Positions 47,290 to 57,181 are shown, numbered from the stretch's first letter. The stretch is DNA of 64,000 nt from Stackebrandtia albiflava (GCF_007994225.1 NZ_VLLL01000005.1:1287142-1351141); one strand, 5' to 3'. Notes: generated by a model from the letters alone, not told the origin. Made by a program: numbers and translations.

Positions 47290-47325
47290 GAGGCCCGGCC
47301 ACCGCGGGTGCGGTGGCCGGGCCTC
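47290..47325. terminator. Hairpin terminator after livK
   Basis: A perfect 16-bp stem (47290-47305 with 47310-47325) and GGGT loop, 18 nt beyond the livK stop on the minus strand. Confidence 0.8.
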
Positions 47326-47343
47326 GACGGTCGGTGTCGCGGG

Positions 47344-48594
47344 TCAGTCCAGGGAGCCGGTCTCGAAGCCCAGCAGGCTGAACTCGTTGGTGGCGTCGTA
47401 CTGGTAGACGCCGATGCTGCCGACGGCGATGTCGCCTTCCTCGGTCCACTCGATGGGGCCGGAGCGGCCGTCGTAGTCGATGTCCTTACCCTCGTCGAGG
47501 AGCGCCTTGCAGGAGGCGAAGTCCTCGCACTTCTCGCCCTCCTTGGTGACACCCACCAGTTCGGCCTTAATGGCGTTGGGGTGGTCGCTACCGGCGGCCT
47601 CGGCGGCCAGGGCGGCGATGATGGTGGCGTCGTAGGACTCGGGGCCGTAGGTGAAGTCGTTCAGCTCCGGGTCGACCGACAGCAGCGCCTCCTGGAAGTC
47701 CTCACCGGACTCCACGCCGGGCTTGGTGCCCTTGACGCCGTCCAGCAGCCCTTCGGGAAGCTGGTCGCCGTAGTTGGACAGGTTGCCGTCCACCATGTAC
47801 CACGGGACGTCCTCGGGGCTCATGCCGCCCTCGGCGAGCTGCGGCGCGAGGGTGGTGAACTCCTCGAAGGTGATCAGGACCAGGGCGTCGGCGCCGGATG
47901 CCTTGGCGGCGGCGACCTCGGCGCTGAACTCGGCGGCCTGCGGGTCGTAGACCTCCTTGAGGACGACCTCGCCTCCGGCGCCCACGATGTTCTTCTCGAC
48001 CTCGTCTGCCAGGCCGGTTCCGTAGGAGTCCTGCAGCGCCAGGATCGCGACGGAGCTGTAGCCGTCCTCGATGATGGTGTCTGCGAGGACTCGTCCCTGG
48101 ATGATGTCCGAGGGGGCGGTCCGGTAGTAGTACTCGGCGTCGGGGTCGGTGGTGAAGTCGGGGGAGGTGTTGGCGGGGGAGATCTGGATGATCTGCGCGT
48201 CGTTGAGCTTCGCCATGAAGTTGAACGACACGCTGGAGGAGGCCGCGCCGATGACGACGTCGGCGCCTTCGCTGATCAGGGCGTCGGCGGACTGGCTGGC
48301 GATGTCGGTGGAGGTGTCGCCGGAGTCCTTGTGGCTGACGACGACGTCCTTGCCCAGGACGCCTCCGGCCTCGTTGATCTCCTTGACGGCCAGGTCGACG
48401 CCCGCGAACTCGGGCGGGCCGAGGAAGGCGAGGGTGCCGGTCTGGGGGAGGATCGTTCCGACCGTGAGGGTGCCGTCGCCTTCGGGGGTGTCACCACCGC
48501 TGGTCTCATCTCCGCCGCCACCGCAGGCGGTGAGGGCGAGGGTGGCGACGCCTGCTATCGCGATACCGCGCAGCGCGTAGCGTGAGCGAAACAT
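47344..48594 (-). CDS. livK: Branched-chain amino-acid binding lipoprotein LivK
   Basis: A 416-aa substrate-binding protein. The signal ends in lipobox LTAC, a Gly-rich linker follows, and the periplasmic-binding type 1 fold starts at LTVGTILPQTGTLAFLGPPEFAGVDLAVKEINEAGGVLGK. Typical later segments are VVIGAASSSVS and GPESYDATIIAAL. It delivers amino acids to LivHMGF, encoded convergently on the other side of the MITE. ATG 48594 has AAGGAG about 10 nt upstream. Confidence 0.93.
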   Translation of the reverse strand: MFRSRYALRGIAIAGVATLALTACGGGGDETSGGDTPEGDGTLTVGTILPQTGTLAFLGPPEFAGVDLAVKEINEAGGVLGKDVVVSHKDSGDTSTDIASQSADALISEGADVVIGAASSSVSFNFMAKLNDAQIIQISPANTSPDFTTDPDAEYYYRTAPSDIIQGRVLADTIIEDGYSSVAILALQDSYGTGLADEVEKNIVGAGGEVVLKEVYDPQAAEFSAEVAAAKASGADALVLITFEEFTTLAPQLAEGGMSPEDVPWYMVDGNLSNYGDQLPEGLLDGVKGTKPGVESGEDFQEALLSVDPELNDFTYGPESYDATIIAALAAEAAGSDHPNAIKAELVGVTKEGEKCEDFASCKALLDEGKDIDYDGRSGPIEWTEEGDIAVGSIGVYQYDATNEFSLLGFETGSLD

Positions 48595-48774
48595 TATGTG
48601 TTGTCTCCTTGGTCTGGCGTGAGCAAGCTGACGCCGGAGTCCGGCTGTGATGTGCATGACAACTTAGTACGAATGTGGTTACCGCACCAGGCCGCCGACC
48701 TTTTCGGAGCCATAGAGTTATGCACTTGTGATGATGTCCGCACCGGTGCCGGACGGGATGTCGGGGGTGGCCGT

Positions 48775-48780
48775 TAGAGT
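48775..48780 (+). promoter_or_regulatory. -10 element of polA
   Basis: TAGAGT lies 8 nt before the polA GTG, with no ribosome site between, predicting a leaderless or nearly leaderless mRNA. The -35 is not clear. Confidence 0.45.
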
Positions 48781-48788
48781 CTGGTGGC

Positions 48789-51482
48789 GTGACGCAGACT
48801 CGACCCCGCCTGTTGTTGATCGACGGGCATTCGATGGCCTACCGGGCGTTCTTCGCGCTGCCGGCGGAGAACTTCTCGACCACGACCGGGCAGACCACGA
48901 ATGCCGTCTACGGCTTCACCTCGATGTTGATCAACGTGTTGCGGGACGAACGGCCGACGCACGTGGCGGTCGCGTTCGACGTGTCGCGTCAGTCGTTCCG
49001 GACCGAGCAGTACCCGGAGTACAAGGACGGCCGGGCCGCGACGCCGGACGAGTTCCGCAGTCAGATCCCGTTGGTGCAGCAGGTGCTCGGCGCCATGAAC
49101 GTCACGTGGCTGACGCTGGAGGGGTATGAGGCCGACGACATCCTGGCGACCCTGGCGCATCAGGCGACCGAGGCGGGTTTCGACACGCTGATCTGCTCCG
49201 GTGACCGTGACGCCCTGCAGTTGGTGGACGACGACGTGACGGTCCTGTACCCCGTCAAGGGCGTCTCGGAGTTGTCCCGGATGACGCCGGAGAAGGTGCA
49301 GGAGAAGTATGGTGTGCCGCCGCACCGCTACCGGGACCTCGCGGCGCTGGTGGGGGAGAAGAGCGACAACCTCCCCGGGGTCCCCGGCGTCGGACCGAAG
49401 ACGGCGGCCAAGTGGATCACCACCTACGACGGCCTGGACGGCGTGATCGCCGCCGCCGACCAGATCAAGGGCAAGGCGGGCGAGAACCTGCGTGCCCACC
49501 TGTCCGACGTCCTTCGCAACGCCCGGCTCAACAAACTGGTGTGCGACCTCGTGCTGCCCAAGTCGGCGGGGGAGCTGCTGTGGGAGGGATGGGACGCCGA
49601 GGCGACCGCGGAACTGTTCGACGTGCTGGAGTTCGCGACCCTGCAGGACCGGTTGCGTTCCCAACTGTCCGAGCGGCAGGTCGGCGAGTTCACGGCGGTG
49701 GCGGAACTGCCCGAGGTGGTGGCGACGTTCCGGCGGTTGGAGACCGGTGAGCTGGCCGGCTGGCTGGAGTCGCGTGACCCGTCGGAGCCGGTGGGGATCG
49801 CGGTGGCCGGCGAGTTCGCCAAGGGCTCCGGCCACATCACCGGCCTGGCGTTGTCGGACGGTGAGGAGGAGGTCTGGTGTGACCCGGCCGCCTTCGATCC
49901 GGGGGACGAGTCGGCGTGGCTGGCGTGGTTGGCCGACCCTGGGCGGCGTAAGGCGGTCCATGACGCCAAGGGCCTGTTGTGGGCCTGTGCGGGTCGTTCG
50001 TGGCGGGTCGCGGGCATCGAGATGGACACGGCGTTGGCGGCGTATCTGATCCGGCCCGACCTGCGGTCTTACGCCCTTGAGATCCTCGTGGAGCGGTACC
50101 TGGGGCGTGAGCTGACGGCGGCTTCGACCACGGCGGACCAGCCGGCGTTGGAGGGCATCGACGCGGCCGGCGAGGACGAGGCGGCGCTCGGGCGCCGGGC
50201 GGGCGCGGTGAGGGACCTGGCGGGCGTGCTCGCGGGCGAGCTGGCGAGCCACGACGTGGCGGGGCTGCTGGCCGACATGGAGTTGCCGGTGTTGTACGTG
50301 CTGGCGGACATGGAGACCACCGGGATCGGCGCCGACACGACGCACCTGTCGAGCCTGGAGGCGGAGTTCGCCGGTCGGGCGAAGGAGGCGGTGGCCGCCG
50401 CGCACGCGGCGGTGGATCAGCAGTTCAACCTCCGGTCGCCCAAGCAGTTGCAGGAGATCCTGTTCGAGAAGCTGGGGATGCCGAAGACCAAGCGCACCAA
50501 GACCGGGTACACCACGGACGCGGAGGCGTTGGCGGGGTTGTTCGCCAAGACCGGGCACCCGGTGTTGGAGGCGATCCTGCGGCACCGGGACGTCGAGAAG
50601 TTGAAGCAGACCGTCGACGGCCTGCTGGCGGCGGTGGCCGACGACGGCCGCATCCACACGACGTTCCACCAGACGGTGGCGGCCACCGGGCGCCTGTCGT
50701 CGTCGGACCCGAACCTCCAGAACATCCCGGTGCGGACCGGGGCGGGGCGGGAGATCCGGCGCGGCTTCGTGGTCACCGAGGGGTTCGACGCGTTGATGAC
50801 CTGCGACTACTCGCAGATCGAGATGCGGATCATGGCGCACCTGTCGGCGGACGAGGGCCTGATCTCGGCGTTCCACTCGGGTGAGGACCTGCACACCACG
50901 GTGGCGTCGCGGGTGTTCTCGGTGGCGCCGGAGGCGGTCGACGCCGAGCAGCGCCGCAAGATCAAGGCCATGTCGTACGGCTTGGCGTACGGCCTGTCGG
51001 CGTACGGCCTGTCGCAGCAGTTGACGATCACGCCCGAGGAGGCGCGTGGTCTGATGGACGAGTACTTCGACCGGTTCGGCGGGGTGCGGGACTATCTGCG
51101 GTCGGTCGTGGACGAGGCGCGTCGCAAGGGCTACACCGAGACGATGTTCGGGCGGCGGCGCTACCTGCCGGACCTGTCGAGCGACAACCGGCAGCGCCGT
51201 GAGATGGCGGAGCGGGCGGCGTTGAACGCGCCCATCCAGGGCAGTGCCGCCGACATCATGAAGGTGGCCATGCTGCGGGTCGCCGCCGGGTTGCGGGAGG
51301 CGGGCCTGACGTCGCGGATCCTGCTCCAGGTGCACGACGAACTGGTGTTGGAGGTGGCTCCGGGCGAGCGTGACCGGGTGGAGGCGCTGGTGCGCGACAG
51401 GATGTCCCACGCGGCGGAACTGGCGGTGCCGCTTGAGGTGTCGGTGGGGTTCGGCCGGGACTGGGACACCGCCGCGCACTGA
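48789..51482 (+). CDS. polA: DNA polymerase I
   Basis: An 897-aa repair and replication polymerase. The N-terminal 5'-3' exonuclease has DGHSMAYRAFFAL and YPEYKDGRAATPDE, the middle exonuclease-like domain lacks the catalytic acidic triad (usual in actinobacteria), and the polymerase carries motif A CDYSQIEMRIMAHLS, motif B RRKIKAMSYGLAYGLSAYG and motif C LQVHDELVLEV. It fills gaps during excision repair and removes primers. GTG start. Confidence 0.97.
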   Translation: MTQTRPRLLLIDGHSMAYRAFFALPAENFSTTTGQTTNAVYGFTSMLINVLRDERPTHVAVAFDVSRQSFRTEQYPEYKDGRAATPDEFRSQIPLVQQVLGAMNVTWLTLEGYEADDILATLAHQATEAGFDTLICSGDRDALQLVDDDVTVLYPVKGVSELSRMTPEKVQEKYGVPPHRYRDLAALVGEKSDNLPGVPGVGPKTAAKWITTYDGLDGVIAAADQIKGKAGENLRAHLSDVLRNARLNKLVCDLVLPKSAGELLWEGWDAEATAELFDVLEFATLQDRLRSQLSERQVGEFTAVAELPEVVATFRRLETGELAGWLESRDPSEPVGIAVAGEFAKGSGHITGLALSDGEEEVWCDPAAFDPGDESAWLAWLADPGRRKAVHDAKGLLWACAGRSWRVAGIEMDTALAAYLIRPDLRSYALEILVERYLGRELTAASTTADQPALEGIDAAGEDEAALGRRAGAVRDLAGVLAGELASHDVAGLLADMELPVLYVLADMETTGIGADTTHLSSLEAEFAGRAKEAVAAAHAAVDQQFNLRSPKQLQEILFEKLGMPKTKRTKTGYTTDAEALAGLFAKTGHPVLEAILRHRDVEKLKQTVDGLLAAVADDGRIHTTFHQTVAATGRLSSSDPNLQNIPVRTGAGREIRRGFVVTEGFDALMTCDYSQIEMRIMAHLSADEGLISAFHSGEDLHTTVASRVFSVAPEAVDAEQRRKIKAMSYGLAYGLSAYGLSQQLTITPEEARGLMDEYFDRFGGVRDYLRSVVDEARRKGYTETMFGRRRYLPDLSSDNRQRREMAERAALNAPIQGSAADIMKVAMLRVAAGLREAGLTSRILLQVHDELVLEVAPGERDRVEALVRDRMSHAAELAVPLEVSVGFGRDWDTAAH

Positions 51483-51695
51483 CCGCCGGAGTCAATCGGC
51501 AGGTGGTGCGCCGGATCATGTCGCGGTCGCATCGGGTGCGACTGTGTGTGGTAGGTCGAGACACGGTAGGCTTGTGGTTGCGATCGTGGGAGCCGGTGGC
51601 CTCGGCATGGAGCAGGTCTACACCACCTGGCGATTCAGGTGAACGGCCCCGCACTCAGGCACGAGAGACCACCAGTTACCGGAGCACCAACCCAC

Positions 51696-53201
51696 ATGAC
51701 GAGCAGCATCGAGGCCACCTCGAGCACCGCCGCCGAGAGCGGCAGCAAGGTCGCAGTCGACGATCTTGGCAGTGAGGAAGCCCTCCTCGCCGCGATCGAC
51801 GAGACCATCAAGTACTTCAACGACGGTGACATCGTTGAGGGCACCGTAGTCAAGGTCGACCGGGATGAGGTCCTGCTCGACATCGGCTACAAGACCGAGG
51901 GTGTCATCCCCTCACGTGAACTGTCCATCAAGCACGACGTGGATCCGGCCGAGGTCGTCTCCACCGGCGATCACGTCGAGGCCCTGGTCCTTCAGAAGGA
52001 GGACAAGGAAGGCCGTCTGATCCTGTCGAAGAAGCGCGCTCAGTACGAGCGCGCCTGGGGCACGATCGAGAAGGTCAAGGAAGAGGACGGCGTCGTGCGC
52101 GGCTCCGTCATCGAGGTGGTCAAGGGTGGTCTGATCCTCGACATCGGCCTGCGTGGGTTCCTGCCCGCCTCGCTGGTGGAGATGCGCCGGGTCCGGGACC
52201 TCCAGCCCTATGTCGGCCGGGAACTGGAAGCCAAGATCATCGAGCTGGACAAGAACCGCAACAACGTGGTCCTGTCCCGCCGGTCGTGGCTGGAGCAGAC
52301 CCAGTCGGAGGTCCGCACCGAGTTCCTCAACAAGCTCGCCAAGGGCCAGGTCCGCAAGGGCGTCGTGTCGTCGATCGTCAACTTCGGCGCCTTCGTCGAC
52401 CTCGGCGGTGTCGACGGTCTGGTGCACGTGTCGGAGCTCTCCTGGAAGCACATCGACCACCCCGGCGAGGTCGTGGAGGTCGGCAAGGAGGTCGAGGTCG
52501 AGGTTCTCGACGTCGACATGGAGCGCGAGCGCGTGTCGCTGTCGCTCAAGGCGACTCAGGAAGACCCGTGGCGTCAGTTCGCCCGGACTCACGCCATCGG
52601 TCAGATCGTGCCCGGCAAGGTCACGAAGCTGGTGCCGTTCGGCGCGTTCGTGCGGGTCGAGGACGGCATCGAGGGCCTGGTGCACATCTCGGAGCTGGCC
52701 GAGCGCCACGTCGAGGTGCCCGAGCAGGTCGTGGAGGTCGGCAGCGACGTCATGGTCAAGGTCATCGACATCGACCTGGACCGTCGCCGTATCTCCCTGT
52801 CGCTGAAGCAGGCCAACGAGGCGTACGTGGAGAACGAAGAGGCGTTCGACCCGACGCTCTACGGCATGGCCGCCCAGTACGACGACCAGGGCAACTACAT
52901 CTACCCGGAGGGCTTCGACTCCGAGACCGGGGAGTGGCTGGAAGGCTACGACGCGGCTCGCGAGGAGTGGGAGCGGCAGTACGCCGACGCCCGCGCCCGC
53001 TGGGAGGAGCACGGCCGTCAGATCGCCGAGCGTGTCATCGGGGAGCCCCCGGCGGACGCCGGCGAGGGTGCTCCGGAGCGCAAGGCACCGGGTGAGAAGA
53101 AGAAGCAGCCTCAGCAGGCGCAGGCCGACCAGGGTCCCTCGGGCACCCTGGCGACCGACGAGGCGCTGGCGGCTCTCCGGGACAAGCTCGCCAAGGGCTG
53201 A
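51696..53201 (+). CDS. rpsA: 30S ribosomal protein S1
   Basis: A 501-aa protein with four S1/OB-fold RNA-binding repeats (from about residues 35, 120, 205 and 290), e.g. GDIVEGTVVKVDRDEVLLDIGYKTEGVIP and KGVVSSIVNFGAFVDLGGVDGLVHVSEL. Four repeats are normal in actinobacteria. It helps recruit mRNA to the ribosome. The C-terminal 130 residues are acidic then Gln/Lys-rich. ATG has only a distant GGAG. TAGGCT at 51567-51572 could be the -10, giving a leader of about 115 nt. Confidence 0.96.
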   Translation: MTSSIEATSSTAAESGSKVAVDDLGSEEALLAAIDETIKYFNDGDIVEGTVVKVDRDEVLLDIGYKTEGVIPSRELSIKHDVDPAEVVSTGDHVEALVLQKEDKEGRLILSKKRAQYERAWGTIEKVKEEDGVVRGSVIEVVKGGLILDIGLRGFLPASLVEMRRVRDLQPYVGRELEAKIIELDKNRNNVVLSRRSWLEQTQSEVRTEFLNKLAKGQVRKGVVSSIVNFGAFVDLGGVDGLVHVSELSWKHIDHPGEVVEVGKEVEVEVLDVDMERERVSLSLKATQEDPWRQFARTHAIGQIVPGKVTKLVPFGAFVRVEDGIEGLVHISELAERHVEVPEQVVEVGSDVMVKVIDIDLDRRRISLSLKQANEAYVENEEAFDPTLYGMAAQYDDQGNYIYPEGFDSETGEWLEGYDAAREEWERQYADARARWEEHGRQIAERVIGEPPADAGEGAPERKAPGEKKKQPQQAQADQGPSGTLATDEALAALRDKLAKG

Positions 53202-53221
53202 CCCCCGTTCCGCGTTGTCTG

Positions 53222-53254
53222 AAAGCGGCCGTCCCGTCTGGGGCGGCCGCTTTT
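53222..53254 (+). terminator. Intrinsic terminator after rpsA
   Basis: AAAGCGGCCGTCCC pairs with GGGGCGGCCGCTTT (one G-U) around GTCT and is followed by TTTT. This is the most classical rho-independent terminator in the window. Confidence 0.9.
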
Positions 53255-53300
53255 CCGTGCCGCGTGAGGGCCCCACGGCCGCGCGGCGTACCGTTGCGGA

Positions 53301-54032
53301 ATGTCGGAGCTTGTGTACCCACCGGTCATCGGATTGGCGTTGGCGTCGTTCAAGGCGCTGGACATGCGTATCTCGGTCACGGGCGCCGAGCACATTCCCA
53401 CCGAGGGCGGGGCGATCCTGGCCAGCAACCACGTGAGTTACCTGGACTTCATCTTCTGCGGACTGGCGGCACGGCCGTCGCGGCGGCTGGTGCGGTTCAT
53501 GGCCAAGAAGCAGATCTTCGACCACGCGATCGGCGGACCGCTGATGCGGGGCATGCACCACATCCCGGTGGATCGGGACGCGGGGATGGGGTCGTTCCGG
53601 GCCGCGTTGGGGGCGCTGAAGGCGGGCGAGGTGGTGGGGATGTTCCCCGAGGCCACGATCAGCCGGTCGTTCACGGTCAAACCCATCAAGAGCGGCGCGG
53701 TCCGTCTCGCGCAGGCGGCGGGTGTCCCGTTGATCCCGGTGGCGCTCTGGGGCACGCAGCGCCTGTGGACGAAGGGGCGGCCGCGGCGTCTGTGGCAGCG
53801 GCGGCTGCCGGTGTCGATCCGGGTGGGGAAGCCGACGTTCCCGGGTCGGCGGGACGATCAGGCGGCGCTGACGGTCCGGTTGCGGGAGGACATGCAGCGG
53901 CTTCTGGACGAGGCGCAGCGCGAGTACCCGGATTCGCCGGCGTCGCAGTCGGAAGCGTGGTGGCAGCCGGCGCACCTGGGGGGCACCGCTCCGGAGCCGC
54001 CGGCCGAGCCCGCCGCGGACGACTCGGACTGA
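53301..54032 (+). CDS. 1-acyl-sn-glycerol-3-phosphate acyltransferase (PlsC-like)
   Basis: A 243-aa acyltransferase. The catalytic HX4D is in ASNHVSYLDFI, the substrate-binding block is GMFPEATISRS and the third motif is VPLIPVALWGTQ. It probably makes phosphatidic acid at the membrane. The ATG has no ribosome site; TACCGT (53289-53294) lies 6 nt before it, so translation is probably leaderless. C-terminal 40 residues are acidic and Pro-rich. Confidence 0.9.
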   Translation: MSELVYPPVIGLALASFKALDMRISVTGAEHIPTEGGAILASNHVSYLDFIFCGLAARPSRRLVRFMAKKQIFDHAIGGPLMRGMHHIPVDRDAGMGSFRAALGALKAGEVVGMFPEATISRSFTVKPIKSGAVRLAQAAGVPLIPVALWGTQRLWTKGRPRRLWQRRLPVSIRVGKPTFPGRRDDQAALTVRLREDMQRLLDEAQREYPDSPASQSEAWWQPAHLGGTAPEPPAEPAADDSD

Positions 54033-54057
54033 CGCGACCCGCCGCCCGCCCGGTTAG

Positions 54058-54086
54058 CTACGGTCCCGTAGGTTACGGTATCGTAG
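54058..54086 (+). promoter_or_regulatory. Tandem palindromic operator upstream of the acyl-ACP desaturase
   Basis: CTACGG-TC-CCGTAG (54058-54071) is a perfect palindrome and TTACGG-TA-TCGTAG (54073-54086) a close copy, 15 bp apart. Two dimers of a TetR-type lipid regulator could bind side by side. TTACGG/TACGGT in the second copy may also serve as a -10. Confidence 0.6.
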
Positions 54087-54162
54087 GTAGCCGGGCCGAT
54101 GAGCGTGCGCAGTCCGAACAGGGAGCGATCGCCTCGGCAGACACGACGCGCCGGAGGCGGAC

Positions 54163-55104
54163 ATGCGGGAACCCATAGACACGATGGCCCTGTTGCGGGA
54201 GCTGGAACCGGTGGTGGAGGTGAACCTCAACCGGCACCTGGCGACCGCCAAGGAGTGGTTCCCCCACGAGTTCGTCCCCTGGAGCCTCGGCCGTGACTTC
54301 GACGGTCCGCTGGAGGGCGTCGAGTGGAGCCCCGACCAGTCGGCGATCCCGGACGTCGCGAGGACGTCCCTCATCGTCAACCTCCTCACCGAGGACAACC
54401 TCCCCAGCTACCACCACGAGATCGCGACGTTGTTCGGCAGGGACGGCGCGTGGGGCACCTGGGTGCACCGCTGGACCGCCGAGGAGGGCCGGCACGGGAT
54501 CGCGATCCGCGACTACCTGCTGACCACCCGCGCCGTGGACCCGGTGGCGTTGGAACGGGCGCGCATGGTGCACATGTCCACCGGATACGACAGCAGCAAC
54601 GACGGCGTCATCGAGTCGCTCGCGTACGTGTCGTTCCAGGAGCTGGCGACCCGGGTGTCGCATCGCAACACCGGCCGGATCAGCGGTGATCCGGTGTGCG
54701 ACCAGCTGCTGGCGAAGGTCGCCGCCGACGAGAACCTGCACATGCTGTTCTACCGCAACCTGCTCGCGGCCGCCTTCGAGCTGGCACCGGATGTCACGAT
54801 GCGCGCGATCTGCCGCGTCGCCACGACCTTCCAGATGCCCGGCAACGGCATCGAGAACTTCAACCGCAAGTCGGTGCAGATCGCGATGGCGGGGATCTAC
54901 GACTTGCGCATCCACCACGACGAGGTGCTGATACCGGTGCTTCGACAGGTGAAGGCGATGGAACGCACCGGACTGTCGGGCGACGGTGAGGCGGCCCGCG
55001 AGGAGCTGGCGGTGTTCCTCGACGACCTCGACCGCAAGGCGGCCCGGTTCGTCGAACGTCGTGACGCCGCCCGCGACAAGCTCACCGCGAGGGCCGCCGC
55101 CTGA
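54163..55104 (+). CDS. Acyl-ACP desaturase (ferritin-like di-iron)
   Basis: A 313-aa soluble desaturase of the DesA/plant stearoyl-ACP type. Di-iron ligands are in TAEEGRHGIAIRDYL and AADENLHMLFYRNL, with upstream Glu in LLTEDNLPSYHHE. It inserts double bonds into acyl-ACP using ferredoxin and oxygen, adjusting membrane fluidity. The ATG at 54163 has GGAGG about 6 nt upstream. The double palindrome at 54058 implies control by lipid supply. It follows the acyltransferase gene. Confidence 0.93.
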   Translation: MREPIDTMALLRELEPVVEVNLNRHLATAKEWFPHEFVPWSLGRDFDGPLEGVEWSPDQSAIPDVARTSLIVNLLTEDNLPSYHHEIATLFGRDGAWGTWVHRWTAEEGRHGIAIRDYLLTTRAVDPVALERARMVHMSTGYDSSNDGVIESLAYVSFQELATRVSHRNTGRISGDPVCDQLLAKVAADENLHMLFYRNLLAAAFELAPDVTMRAICRVATTFQMPGNGIENFNRKSVQIAMAGIYDLRIHHDEVLIPVLRQVKAMERTGLSGDGEAAREELAVFLDDLDRKAARFVERRDAARDKLTARAAA

Positions 55105-55137
55105 CCGGCCGGTATCGCCGGTGACAGAATCTACGTC

Positions 55138-56337
55138 GTGTTGAGCGTGGGATTGACGGGCGGTATCGGGTCGGGCAAGAGCACGGTGGCCGACCGGTTG
55201 GTGAGTCACGGTGCGACCCTCGTCGACTCCGACCGGCTCGCCAGAGAGGTCGTCGCGGGGGGCACCGAGGGGTTGGCGGCCGTCGTCGACACCTTCGGTG
55301 ACGCCGTGCTGGACGACCGGGGCGAGCTCGACCGGGCGGCACTGGCCGCGCTGGTGTTCGGCGACGACGGGGCACGGCGACGGCTGGAGGGAATCGTCCA
55401 TCCGCTGGTGCGCCGCCGCGCCGCCGCGCTGGCCGCCGAGGCCGGGGACGAGGCGATCGTCGTCAACGACATACCCCTGCTCACCGAGATCGGTACCGCG
55501 CCGACGTTCGACCTCGTCGTCGTCGTCGAGACGCCCGAACGACAGCGCCTCGACCGGCTCGCGGCCCGGGGCATGGACCGCGACGCCGCCACCGCCCGCA
55601 TGGCCGCGCAGGCGGGAGACGACCGGAGGCGGGCGATCGCCGACGTGCTCATCGACAACTCCGGTGACCTGGCGCAGGTGCATCGGGCGGTGGACGCCCT
55701 GTGGCACGACCGCCTGGTCCCGTTCGCCGACAACAAACGCAACCGGACGCCGGCGCGACGTCCCGGACCGGCGTCGATAGTGGACTACGACCCGCGATGG
55801 CCGGACCGGTTCCGCCGGTTGGCCGATCGGCTGCGATACGTCCTGGGCGACGCGGCGGTCGCCATCGATCACATCGGGTCCACGTCGGTCCCGGGACTTC
55901 CCGCGAAGGACGTCATCGACGTCCAGATAGCGGTGTCCGACCTGGACGTCGCCGACGGTTTCGCCGACCGGCTCGGCGACGCCGGCTTCCCGGCCGTGGA
56001 GTCCCGGCACGACAACCCCAAGGCGTTCGCGCCCGAGCCCGGCGAATGGCACAAGCGGTTCCACGCCGGTACCGACCCGGGCAACCTGTGCCATCTGCAC
56101 GTCCGCCGCCACGGTGCCGCCAACTGGTACGTCGCCCTGGCGATCCGCGACCGGCTGCGCGCCGACCCCGCCGTCGCCGCCGACTACGCGGCCCTCAAAC
56201 GACGGCTCGCCGGCGACACCGACACCACCTCGGATTACGCGCGCCGCAAGGAACCGTGGTTCGAGCGGATGTGGGACGGGGTGGAGCGCTGGGTCGCCGA
56301 CACCGGTTGGCGTCCCGGCGACGGCCTCACGGCTTGA
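55138..56337 (+). CDS. coaE: Dephospho-CoA kinase fused to GrpB/UPF0157 domain
   Basis: A 399-aa fusion. Residues 1-200 are CoaE: P-loop GLTGGIGSGKST, DSDRLAREVV and VVNDIPLLTE; it catalyses the last step of CoA synthesis. After a short linker, residues about 210-395 are a GrpB-like nucleotidyltransferase-fold domain (VDYDPRWPDRFRRL, AIDHIGSTSVPGLPAKDVIDVQIAV, LCHLHVRRHG). This fusion is known in actinobacteria. GTG start without a clear ribosome site. The last 11 bp overlap the convergent methyltransferase gene. Confidence 0.95.
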   Translation: MLSVGLTGGIGSGKSTVADRLVSHGATLVDSDRLAREVVAGGTEGLAAVVDTFGDAVLDDRGELDRAALAALVFGDDGARRRLEGIVHPLVRRRAAALAAEAGDEAIVVNDIPLLTEIGTAPTFDLVVVVETPERQRLDRLAARGMDRDAATARMAAQAGDDRRRAIADVLIDNSGDLAQVHRAVDALWHDRLVPFADNKRNRTPARRPGPASIVDYDPRWPDRFRRLADRLRYVLGDAAVAIDHIGSTSVPGLPAKDVIDVQIAVSDLDVADGFADRLGDAGFPAVESRHDNPKAFAPEPGEWHKRFHAGTDPGNLCHLHVRRHGAANWYVALAIRDRLRADPAVAADYAALKRRLAGDTDTTSDYARRKEPWFERMWDGVERWVADTGWRPGDGLTA

Positions 56338-57082
56338 CGGCCTCGATGAGGAACCGCGACGAGTGCGCCACGAAGCACCCGTCGGCCTCGATCTGCCGGT
56401 GCAGCGCCTCCAGCTCGGGGGCGAACCGTTCGACACTGAACCCGGGGACGATCCAGACGACCTTACGGAGGAAGTAGACGACCGCCCCGATGTCGAAGAA
56501 CTCCATGCGCAACCGTTCGGACCGCAGATCGACCACCCGCAGGCCGGCCGCCCGCGCGGCCTCCCTCGCCGCGTCCGGGTGCCTGGCGTTGCGTACCTCC
56601 TCCGGCTGCGGTCCCAGGAAGTACTCCGACAGTTCGAAGACGCTGGCCGGCCCGACCTCCTGTGAGAAGTACCGGCCGCCGGGCGTCAGGATCCGGGCGA
56701 TCTCCGGCCACCTCGCCTGGACCGGGTGCCTGCTCACCACCAGGTCGAATCGGGCGGAGGTCAACGGCAGCCGGTCGGCCTCGGCGGCGACCACGTGAAC
56801 GCCGCGCGGCCCCAGCCGGGCCTGCGCCAACGTGAGATTGGGCCGCCACGACTCCGTAGCCACGACGCGCCGGGGTAGTCGTTCGGCCTCGGCGAGGACC
56901 TCGCCACCGCCGGTGTCGATGTCGGCGGCGGTGTCCGCCAGGGCCATGCGCGCCGCCATGGCGCGGGCGTAACCCCAGGACGGGCGGCGCTCGGTGGCGC
57001 GGCCGGCCAGCCATCCGAAGTCCCAGCCGTCGACGGGGACGGTGGCGGCCTCCTCGATCAGGTCGGCGAATCGGCGGGACAT
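56327..57082 (-). CDS. Class I SAM-dependent methyltransferase
   Basis: A 251-aa Rossmann-fold methyltransferase. Motif I is DIDTGGGEVL, motif II an acidic end of strand 2 (VVATESW), then VVAAEADRLPLTSARFDLVVSRHPVQ and ILTPGGRYFSQEVG. It resembles small-molecule methyltransferases; substrate unknown. It is convergent with coaE and overlaps it by 11 bp. Confidence 0.85.
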   Translation of the reverse strand: MSRRFADLIEEAATVPVDGWDFGWLAGRATERRPSWGYARAMAARMALADTAADIDTGGGEVLAEAERLPRRVVATESWRPNLTLAQARLGPRGVHVVAAEADRLPLTSARFDLVVSRHPVQARWPEIARILTPGGRYFSQEVGPASVFELSEYFLGPQPEEVRNARHPDAAREAARAAGLRVVDLRSERLRMEFFDIGAVVYFLRKVVWIVPGFSVERFAPELEALHRQIEADGCFVAHSSRFLIEAVKP

Positions 57083-57181
57083 GCCACGATCCTGGCACCC
57101 GTCCGGCCCCGGCGCCAGCCGATTCCGGACGCGCGTGGCGCGGTACCTCGGCAGGCGGGCGCGACGTCGCGTCCGGACCGG

